This document shows positions 57,117-64,000 of a DNA stretch of 64,000 nt, piece after piece (position 1 is the stretch's first letter; each line of letters opens with the position of its first letter). Location: contig JAXLYE010000011.1 of NCBI GenBank assembly GCA_046351595.1, positions 62,001 through 126,000 of the forward strand, written 5' to 3'. Both the position numbers and the translations under genes were made by a program. The stretch comes from JAXLYE01 sp046351595. GTDB lineage: Bacteria > Myxococcota_A > Polyangia > Palsa-1104 > JAEUJZ01. The notes beneath the pieces were generated by a model. That model saw nothing but the letters and a program-made list of their open reading frames with translations. It had not been told where the DNA came from and made no database searches.

Positions 57117-60100
57117 ATGGAGCCTCCGATCCGAGAGAAAATCAGCCCCAAGGTGACAGACAGGCTCCGCCCGCACCGCACCGGATCCGCGTCCTGTAAA
57201 CCAGCTCAGGGCATCTGCAGGGCCGCGGCGGCGCTGCGGCTCCTGTTGCAGCTCGTGCCGACCGCAGGGCGCGCCGCAGAGCCGGTGCCGCCGCGCCGCG
57301 CTCCCGTCCTCGCGCCCGTCCTCGTCATCGAGACCGGGGCGCACAGCCGCGACATCCAGAGCCTCTCGACCGACGCCGCGAGTCGCTACCTGCTGACCGG
57401 AGCCGCGGACGCGAGCGCGCGGATCTGGGACGCGGCGTCGGGTCGGCTCCTGCAGGTGCTGCGGCCCCCGCTCGCCGATCACGAGTCCTCGGTCGATGCG
57501 GTCGCGCTGTCGCGCAGCGGCGGCACGGCGGCAGTCGCGGTGCGCGCGACGGGCCCGGAGCCGAGCACGCGCATCTACCTGTTCGATCGCGCCAGCGGCC
57601 GCCTGCTGCACCGCACCGCGCCGGTTTCCGCAACGGTGCGCCACCTCGCCTTCTCCGGCGACGGCGACCGGATCGCAGCGGCGCTCGATCGCGGCGGCAC
57701 CGCGGTCTTTGTGGCACACAGCGCGGCGCGCCTGACCGCAGATCTCGCGTGCGCGGCAGAAACCCCGTGGGCCGACTTCGATGCGACAGGCCGCCTGGCG
57801 GTAAGCTGCGCCGACGGCGCGATCCGCATCTACGACCCGTCGCTGCGCCTGCAGGCCGAGGCGAGGCCCGAGCCCGGCGCGGTGCCGGCCGCCGTGCGCT
57901 TCTCTCCGGACGGCTCGCGCATCGCGCTCGGCTACGCAGATCGGCCCGCGCTCAGCCTCCTGTCGGCGCGCGATCTGTCCCTCCTCTCGCGTCCGGACAC
58001 GACCGGGATCGAGGCCACCGAGCTGCACGCCGTCACCTGGTCGCCCGACGGTTCGGTGCTGTGCGCCGGCGGCGCGCGCGGCGGCGGCCAGAGCCAGATC
58101 CGCTGCTGGGACGCCACCGCGCCCGGCCGCCCGCGCGATCTCACAGTCCCCGCGCGCGATCTTGTCGACCTTGTATACCTGCCGAGTCGGGATCTGATCT
58201 TCTCGGATCGCGCGCCGCGCTGGAGCCGCTTCTCGGCGAGCATCCAGCAGTCGATCACACCGCCCGCGGACCGCGCCGACTTCCGGGACACGCTGCTGCG
58301 CGTCAGCCACGACGGCACGCGCGTCGGCTTCCGCTTCGGGCCGCACGATCCGTCGCTCACCGTGTTCGCGCTCGCCGAGCGCGGCCTGCGCCCGCACGAT
58401 CCGGCGCATGACGGCCTGCGCCCGCCGGTGCAGCGCAGCCAGGCGCTCCAGGTGAGCGGCGGGCCGGGGGCGCACGAGGTCGTCGTGAACGGCCGGCCGC
58501 TGCCACCGCGCGAGGTCCTGCACAGCCTGGCCGTCCTCGACGCGCCGCCGGGGTTCTTGCTGGGTACGGGCTCGCACCTGCGGGCCTTTGATGCGGCGGG
58601 AGCGCAGCGCTGGGCGGTGCCGCTTCCGGCCGCGGCGCGGTCGGTCAACGCCTCGGGCGACGGCCGCCTGATCGTCGCCGCGCTCGACGACGGCACCATC
58701 CGCTGGTACGCCGCGGCCTCGGGCGAGCCGCTCCTCAGCCTGTTGCCGCACCCGGACCGCAGCCGCTGGATCGCCTGGACCGCGGACGGCTTTTACGACG
58801 CGGCGCCGGGCGGCGATGACCTGCTCGGCCTGCGCAGCGAGCGCAGCGACGACGAGGCCGCGGACTTCTGGCGCGTCGCGCTGCTGCGCCGCCACCTGCA
58901 CCGGCCCGAGGTAATCGGGGCGGCCCTGCGACCGGATCCGCCGCGACCGGCCGCGATCGAGCTGCAGCGGCTGATGCCACCGACGGTGCAGGTGCTGGAT
59001 CCGGCCGACGGCGAGGCGGTCCCGAGCAGCGCGGTGCGCATCCGCGTCGCGCTGCGCACCCCGTCCAATGAGCCCATCACCGCGGTGCGCGCCGTGCTCC
59101 GCAGCCGGCTCACGCAGAGCCGCGCGATCGTCCTCTTCTCGACGGAGGGAGCCCAGAAGGGCGGCGCTGCGGAGAGCCTTCAGGGCGCGTCCGTGCGCAC
59201 GCTGACCGTGCAGGTCCCCGCGGAGGACTGCACCGTGGTGCTGCAGGCCGAGACCGCGCAGAGCGCGAGCGAGCCGGCCGTGCTCCACCTGCGCTGGGCC
59301 GGTCCCGGTGCGACGACCGCGAGCGGCCCGCGCAGCCTGCACGTGCTGGCCATCGGCGTCGGCCGCTACCGCGACGAGCTGCTCCGCCTCGACTACCCCG
59401 CCAAGGACGCGCGCGACTTCGCCGCGACCCTGAAGGAGCAGCAGGGAAAGCTGTACCAGAGCGTCGAGGTGCAGCTGCTGACCGACGAGGGTGCGGCGCG
59501 GGCGGCGATCCTGGCGGCGCTGGCGCGGCTGCGCGAGCGCGCGACCGAGCGGGACGTGACCGCGCTGTTCTTCGCCGGGCACGGGATCAACCAGGCCGAC
59601 TCCGGCAGGTACTACTTCCTGCCGCACGACGCGGATCCGCGCGCGACCGAGACGCTGCTGGCCGGGCACGAGATCCAGGCCGCGCTGGCCGAGATCAAGG
59701 GGCGCGTGCTGCTGTTCATCGACAGCTGCCACGCCGGCAGCTTCGTGCACCTGGGGACGCGCTGGGCGCGCGGCGACGTCACCCACCTGGCCTCCGAGAT
59801 GGCCAGCACCGAGGGCGGCATCGTGGTCTACACCGCCTCGGCGCGGCGCCAGCTCTCGCGCGAGTCGGCGCGCTGGGGCAACGGCGCCTTCACCCGCGCG
59901 GTCGTCGAGGGGCTGCGCGGCCGGGCGGACTACAAGCAGGCCGGCACGATCACGGTCAGCATGCTCGAGACCTACGTCCACGATCGCGTGCGCGAGCTGA
60001 CGAACAACGAGCAGACGCCGACCACGGCCAAGCCGAGCACGGTGCCGGACTTCCCCGTAGCGCAGGTCGCGGTGCAGCAACCCCTGCACAAGCGCTGGTG

Positions 60101-60218
60101 GTTCTGGTCGACGCTCGGCCTGGTCGCCGCCGGGGCTGTCGTCGGTGTAACGCTCGGCGTGCTGGCGCGCGATCCGGACGCTTCCGGGCTCCCTGCGTAC
60201 TACCCCTTCGGACAATAG
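57117..60218 (+). CDS. WD40-repeat caspase-family protease
   Basis: A 1033-residue protein. Residues about 60-600 form beta-propeller repeats of WD40 type (SLSTDAASRYLLTGAADASARIWD, RFSPDGSRIALGY, TWSPDGSVLCAGG, NASGDGRLIVAALDDGTIRWY). A short beta-domain leads to a C-terminal caspase domain with LHVLAIGVGRYRD, H822 in FFAGHGI and C871 in FIDSCHAG, followed by one membrane segment (WWFWSTLGLVAAGAVVGVTLGVL). WD40-caspase fusions are known in bacteria and may sense a ligand through the propeller. Start ATG at 57117 follows the first caspase gene by 50 bases, so the two are probably co-transcribed. Confidence 0.88.
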   Translation: MEPPIREKISPKVTDRLRPHRTGSASCKPAQGICRAAAALRLLLQLVPTAGRAAEPVPPRRAPVLAPVLVIETGAHSRDIQSLSTDAASRYLLTGAADASARIWDAASGRLLQVLRPPLADHESSVDAVALSRSGGTAAVAVRATGPEPSTRIYLFDRASGRLLHRTAPVSATVRHLAFSGDGDRIAAALDRGGTAVFVAHSAARLTADLACAAETPWADFDATGRLAVSCADGAIRIYDPSLRLQAEARPEPGAVPAAVRFSPDGSRIALGYADRPALSLLSARDLSLLSRPDTTGIEATELHAVTWSPDGSVLCAGGARGGGQSQIRCWDATAPGRPRDLTVPARDLVDLVYLPSRDLIFSDRAPRWSRFSASIQQSITPPADRADFRDTLLRVSHDGTRVGFRFGPHDPSLTVFALAERGLRPHDPAHDGLRPPVQRSQALQVSGGPGAHEVVVNGRPLPPREVLHSLAVLDAPPGFLLGTGSHLRAFDAAGAQRWAVPLPAAARSVNASGDGRLIVAALDDGTIRWYAAASGEPLLSLLPHPDRSRWIAWTADGFYDAAPGGDDLLGLRSERSDDEAADFWRVALLRRHLHRPEVIGAALRPDPPRPAAIELQRLMPPTVQVLDPADGEAVPSSAVRIRVALRTPSNEPITAVRAVLRSRLTQSRAIVLFSTEGAQKGGAAESLQGASVRTLTVQVPAEDCTVVLQAETAQSASEPAVLHLRWAGPGATTASGPRSLHVLAIGVGRYRDELLRLDYPAKDARDFAATLKEQQGKLYQSVEVQLLTDEGAARAAILAALARLRERATERDVTALFFAGHGINQADSGRYYFLPHDADPRATETLLAGHEIQAALAEIKGRVLLFIDSCHAGSFVHLGTRWARGDVTHLASEMASTEGGIVVYTASARRQLSRESARWGNGAFTRAVVEGLRGRADYKQAGTITVSMLETYVHDRVRELTNNEQTPTTAKPSTVPDFPVAQVAVQQPLHKRWWFWSTLGLVAAGAVVGVTLGVLARDPDASGLPAYYPFGQ

Positions 60219-60230
60219 GAACGGGCCCGC

Positions 60231-62771
60231 ATGCGCCATCTTGCCGCTCGCCTCCTGCTGATCGCGCTCCTGGTCTGCCTCGGCTGCCGGGGAGAGCCCG
60301 GCGTGATCGTGACGCTCGAGGGGGTCCCGGCCGATGCAGTGAGCGTGCGCGCGCGGACGCTGCTCAACGGCGCGCCGGGCGAGGAGCTGGTGCTGCCCGC
60401 GGAGCAGACGCGCTTCGTGGTGCGCATCCCCGAGCCGCAGCGCGGCGACCTGGTGCTCGACTTCAAGGCGCAGAGCCGCGGCGGCTGCACGCTCGCGGTC
60501 GGCCAGCTCACCGTCACGCTCGGGGGCGGGCTGCACCCGACGCAGGAGCGGCGGCTGGTGCTGTCACCGCTGGTCGCGCCGATGTGCACGCTGACGGTGC
60601 AGATCCTCGCCGGCGAGGGCGAGCTCGCGTCGGAGCCCGCGGGCCTGCGCTGCTCCGGAGTCGGCACGTGCAGCGCCGAGTTTGCGACCGGCAGCACGGT
60701 GCGCCTGGTGCCGACGTTCGACGGCAGCACCGAGTACCTCGACTGGGGCGGCGCCTGCGTCGGCAGCGCCGGCTGCGCGGTGGCGATGGACGGGCACCAG
60801 CAGGTGCAGCTCACCTTCGCCCCGCGCATCTGCATGCCGGACGGCGGATGCTGGCACAGCCCGCTGCCGCAGGGTCGACAGCTGACCGCGCTCTCCGTCG
60901 AGGAAGACCACACCGTGCTGGCGGCGGGCGACGCCGGCACGCTGCTGCAGTGCACCGGCGGCCGCTGCACGCTGCGCGCGACCGCGGGCACGACGCCGAT
61001 CCTCAGCGTCGTGCGCAGCGCCGACGGTACGGTCTGGGCCACGAGCGGCGCGCTCCAGCGCTGCAGCGGCGACGGCCCCTGCATCAGCGTCGCCACCCCG
61101 GGCTCGGTGCAGCGGCTGTGGGCGACCCGCAGCGGCGAGGTCTGGGGCGTCGGCGTGAGCGGCTCGATCGTAAGATGCAGCGGCGCGTCCTGCGCGCGCA
61201 TCGAGTCCGGCACCACCAGCCCGCTGCTCGCGATCGCGGGCAGCCCCAGCGACGAGCTCTTTGTCGTCGGGCAGCAGGGCACGGTGCGCAAGTGCAGCGG
61301 CGCCTCGTGCGCGGTCGTCACCTCAGGGACCACGGCCGGCCTGACCAGCGTGTGGGTCGACAGCGACGGCACGGCCTGGGCCGCGGGCGCGAGCGGCACG
61401 GTGCTGCGGTGCCGCGACAGCCGCTGCGACGTCGCTGCGTCCGGCGGCACGCGGGCGCTCGCCAGCATCGCCGGCGCAGGCGCCGGATCCGTCTTTGCCG
61501 CCGGCGCGAGCGGCACGCTGCTGCGCTGCACCGCCGCCGGCTGCGAGCCGCTCGCCACCGCGACGACCCGCACGCTCTACTCGGTCTGGGTCGGCGGCGA
61601 CGGCCAGGCCTGGGCCGTCGGCGACGAAGGCGTGGTGCTGCGCTGCGGCGCGGCCGGCTGCACCGCGGTGGCGGCGCGGACCCGGAGCCCCCTGCGGAGC
61701 GTCAGCGGCAACCGCAGCGGCGAGGTCTGGGCCGTCGGCGACGGCGGCGTGATGCGCCGGTGCGCGGGCGACGCGTGCTGGGGCCCGAGCGCCGAGGACA
61801 ACCCGCCCGGCGGCCTGTGGGACCTCACCGGCACCGCCAGCGGCGAGGTCTTCGCCGTCGGCGACAACGGCCGGGCGCTGCGCTGCAGCGGCGGCGCCTG
61901 CGCGCGCCCGACCGGGCTCGATGAGACGCCGCTGTACCGGGTCTGGGGCAGCCGCCACGGCGACGTGTGGATCGCGGGAAACCGCGGCACGGTCCTGCGC
62001 TGCAGCGACGGCGCGTGCACGCTGCTGCAGCCCGTCAACAAGGATCTGCGCAGCATCTGGGGCAACGACTCCGGCGTCTGGGTCGCCGGCTTCGACGGCA
62101 CCGTGCTGCGGTGCAGCAAGGCGGGCTGCGCGCCGGTCACCGTCCCGGCCGGCACCATCGAGACGCTGAGCGACATGGCCGCCGAAGATCTGATCTCGCC
62201 CAAGGTCTGGGCCGTGGGCGCGGGCGGCCGCATCCTGTGGTGCAGCAGCGCCGCGGACTGCCAGACGATCAGCTCCGGCACCAGCGCGGACCTGTTCAGC
62301 GTGTCCGTGAACAGCAGCGGCGATGCCTGGGTCGCCGGCAGCGGCGGCGTCGTGCTCAAGTGCCTCAGCAATCGGACGCCGTGCACGGCGCTGAAGACCG
62401 GGAGCACCGCCCTCTTCCTCTACAAGATCGTCGCCGATGCCGACGGCAGCCGGTTGGCCGTCGGCGAGGTCCGGACCTCTTCGACCGCGACCGGCATGCT
62501 CGTGCGCTGCGGCGCCACCCAGTGCGACGTGGTCGCCATGTACCCGGACGCCGTCCTCTCCGGGGTCGCCGTCGGGCCGGGCGGCACCGTCTGGGCGGTA
62601 GGCAAGGACTCGATCGTCGGGGGCGGGCTCGTGGTCCAGTGCAAGAAGGGCGCGCCCTGCGCGCTCCGCTCGAGAGCCATTGTGCCGTCGCTGAACCGGG
62701 TCTGGGCCGGCAGCCGCGACGAGGCCTGGATGGTGACCGCGGAAGGGAGCCTGCTGCGCATCGACCCGTGA
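60231..62771 (+). CDS. Lipoprotein with about fifteen cysteine-paired propeller-like repeats
   Basis: An 846-residue lipoprotein with lipobox LVCLGC (near residue 19). Two N-terminal beta-domains are followed, from about residue 215, by about fifteen repeats of roughly 40 residues, each of the form W.vG..G.v.RC.g..C, as in BNR/YCF48-like beta-propellers but with two cysteines per repeat that could form disulfides. Fifteen repeats would make two propellers. It starts 12 bases after the WD40-caspase gene and is probably in the same operon. Likely a surface binding protein; ligand unknown. Confidence 0.8.
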   Translation: MRHLAARLLLIALLVCLGCRGEPGVIVTLEGVPADAVSVRARTLLNGAPGEELVLPAEQTRFVVRIPEPQRGDLVLDFKAQSRGGCTLAVGQLTVTLGGGLHPTQERRLVLSPLVAPMCTLTVQILAGEGELASEPAGLRCSGVGTCSAEFATGSTVRLVPTFDGSTEYLDWGGACVGSAGCAVAMDGHQQVQLTFAPRICMPDGGCWHSPLPQGRQLTALSVEEDHTVLAAGDAGTLLQCTGGRCTLRATAGTTPILSVVRSADGTVWATSGALQRCSGDGPCISVATPGSVQRLWATRSGEVWGVGVSGSIVRCSGASCARIESGTTSPLLAIAGSPSDELFVVGQQGTVRKCSGASCAVVTSGTTAGLTSVWVDSDGTAWAAGASGTVLRCRDSRCDVAASGGTRALASIAGAGAGSVFAAGASGTLLRCTAAGCEPLATATTRTLYSVWVGGDGQAWAVGDEGVVLRCGAAGCTAVAARTRSPLRSVSGNRSGEVWAVGDGGVMRRCAGDACWGPSAEDNPPGGLWDLTGTASGEVFAVGDNGRALRCSGGACARPTGLDETPLYRVWGSRHGDVWIAGNRGTVLRCSDGACTLLQPVNKDLRSIWGNDSGVWVAGFDGTVLRCSKAGCAPVTVPAGTIETLSDMAAEDLISPKVWAVGAGGRILWCSSAADCQTISSGTSADLFSVSVNSSGDAWVAGSGGVVLKCLSNRTPCTALKTGSTALFLYKIVADADGSRLAVGEVRTSSTATGMLVRCGATQCDVVAMYPDAVLSGVAVGPGGTVWAVGKDSIVGGGLVVQCKKGAPCALRSRAIVPSLNRVWAGSRDEAWMVTAEGSLLRIDP

Positions 62772-63011
62772 GCGCACGCTCCGGGATGGAGCACGTAGCG
62801 AACTCGTATGTTCGTCCGCGCCGCACGCAGGCGCGTTTGCGGTTGTACGTACCGAGCAGCGCGTGGTATCGGCAGGCTCTCAATACGAAGCGTCCCCGCG
62901 GCGATCGCAGCTCGCAGCTTTTGTATCTCCAGTCTCTGGCGCAGTCGCTTGCACAGTCTCGTGCCCGACGGTAGTCCGCCTCGGGGTCGCGTTCATCGAC
63001 CTGGAGCGCGC
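62772..63011. other. Intergenic region before the last gene
   Basis: No gene seen. A small hairpin, GCTCC-GGGAT-GGAGC (62778-62792), follows the propeller lipoprotein gene. A weak promoter-like pair, TTGCAC (62949-62954) and TAGTCC (62972-62977) 17 bases apart, may drive the next gene. Confidence 0.35.
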
Positions 63012-64000
63012 ATGCCCCCGAGCCCCCCTCCCCTGTCTCGCCATTGCGGCCATTCCCAGTCCGGTCCGGAGTCTCCGACCCAAGCCGTCGGCAGTCTCAG
63101 ACAACCCCGAGCGCGGAGCCTGCGCGCCGCGGTGCTGCTCACGCTGGGCGCGCTGGTCGGCGGCGCAGCGGGCCTGTCCTGTCAGCCGGAGGCGCCGCCC
63201 GCGTCTCCCGCGGCCGGGGTCGCGCCCGCCGCCAAGCCGGCGTCCCTGCCGCCCGAGCTGCGCGCCGCGATGCTCAGCGCGCGCCAGCGCGAGGCCGGCC
63301 CCGAGTACCAGTTCAAGGCCGCGGCCCCCGGCGCCGACGCCGTGTTCACCGCCGACAACGCCGAGCAGGAGCTGGCGCTGCGCGTGTCGCCCGAGGGCGC
63401 GCAGCTGAGCGTGCGCGGCGGCGCGCTCACGCTACGCCTCTTGGACTACGGCTGTGAGGGCAAGGTCGCGTCCCCGGGCCCGGCGACGCTGCGCCGCAGC
63501 GACGAGCAGAACCGCATCGAGCTGGCCCGCGCCGAGCTCACCGAGTGGTATGTGAACGGGCCGCTCGGCATCGAGCAGGGCTTCACCATCCCCGAGCCGC
63601 CGACCGCGCGCGGCTGCGGCCGCGAGCAGCGCCTGCAGCTGGGCATCGCGCTCGCCGGCCACAGCGGCCTCGCCGAGGAGCACGGCGCAGGCTCGAGCTA
63701 CGTCGCCCTCAGCGTCGGCGGCCAGCGCCTGGCGTACACCGACGTGTTCGCCGCGGATCGCACCGGCCGCGCCCTGCCCGCCGAGCTCCACGTCGAGCGC
63801 GAGGGCGGCGAGCGCATCGTGCTGCGCGTCGACACCCGCGACGCCGCCTTCCCGATCCGCATCTACCCGCTGGTGCGGGCCTTCGACAAGCAGCGGCTGT
63901 CGACGTACGACCTCATCGACGACCGGCTGGGCAGCGCCGTCGCGATCAGCGGCGACCTCGCCGTCATCGGCGCGCCCGAGGCGGATCCGCGCGACCGCAC
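63012..64000 (+). CDS. Large FG-GAP-type surface lipoprotein, cut by the window edge
   Basis: An open frame of at least 329 residues that runs off the end of the window. A charged N-terminus leads to a signal segment (RAAVLLTLGALVGGAAGLSC) with a lipobox-like GLSC near residue 57. A beta-rich domain (about residues 90-290) is followed by the first FG-GAP/integrin-alpha-like repeat (LGSAVAISGDLAVIGAPEA), suggesting a beta-propeller further on. Such proteins in myxobacteria are large surface or secreted proteins. ATG at 63012 is the first start codon in frame after the intergenic region. Confidence 0.75.
   Translation, partial: MPPSPPPLSRHCGHSQSGPESPTQAVGSLRQPRARSLRAAVLLTLGALVGGAAGLSCQPEAPPASPAAGVAPAAKPASLPPELRAAMLSARQREAGPEYQFKAAAPGADAVFTADNAEQELALRVSPEGAQLSVRGGALTLRLLDYGCEGKVASPGPATLRRSDEQNRIELARAELTEWYVNGPLGIEQGFTIPEPPTARGCGREQRLQLGIALAGHSGLAEEHGAGSSYVALSVGGQRLAYTDVFAADRTGRALPAELHVEREGGERIVLRVDTRDAAFPIRIYPLVRAFDKQRLSTYDLIDDRLGSAVAISGDLAVIGAPEADPRDR

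Overview
The window is about 70 percent GC and reads as the chromosome of a myxobacterium-like bacterium (phylum Myxococcota). The evidence is its gene content: Hanks-type Ser/Thr kinases, one of them fused to a formylglycine-generating-enzyme-like domain; an FHA/sigma54 activator; two caspase-family proteases; an OmpA protein with thrombospondin type 3 repeats; glycine-rich and DUF11-repeat proteins ending in MYXO-CTERM-like tails; and many lipoproteins. I recognised no rRNA, tRNA, CRISPR array, phage gene or insertion sequence. Coding density is high, and most long open frames on the opposite strand are GC-rich shadows.

Layout. 1-2.7 kb: a peroxiredoxin gene with a palindromic operator over its promoter, a divergent lipoprotein gene and a glutathione transferase gene. 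2.9-3.4 kb: the N-terminal half of a Ser/Thr kinase that stops at the HRDLKP motif. 4-20 kb: envelope genes (OmpA/TSP3, DUF11 repeat protein, Arg/Asp-rich periplasmic protein, orphan histidine kinase, GMC oxidoreductase, a UshA-like protein joined to a beta-barrel, a lipoprotein, MscS), then a C-terminal kinase half that begins where the first half stops. 20-29 kb: pyrophosphatase, a PEGA protein, a glycine-rich MYXO-CTERM protein that needs a frameshift, an ACE-like M2 peptidase, and rho with a long leader. 29-44 kb: HEAT-like proteins, a small M23-like protein, an acyltransferase, a glycosidase-like protein, a three-gene binding-protein/TPR/YbjN operon and an efflux operon. 44.6-48 kb: a second kinase N-terminal half, also broken at HRDLKP, next to a two-gene glycosyltransferase operon. 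48.3-62.8 kb: a signalling and protease cluster with a VWA protein, a kinase-FGE fusion, a DUF4384 lipoprotein, an FHA-sigma54 activator, two caspase-like proteases and a large repeat lipoprotein. The right edge cuts an FG-GAP-type surface lipoprotein.

Two features deserve most attention. First, three kinase fragments are broken at the same codon. The two N-terminal halves are followed by similar DNA, and joining the first half to the C-terminal half across a shared CCCGT restores a complete kinase. This suggests a mobile element, or a recombination process, that recognises the conserved kinase catalytic-loop DNA. Second, the 48-62 kb cluster has the parts of a phospho-signalling route (kinase, FHA reader, sigma54 output) beside two caspase-like proteases, and could be one functional system. 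Smaller but concrete observations are 13-bp-period tandem repeats with unrelated unit sequences in three intergenic places, three near-identical dyads spaced exactly 21 bp apart, and a slippery heptamer that would restore a surface-anchoring tail.
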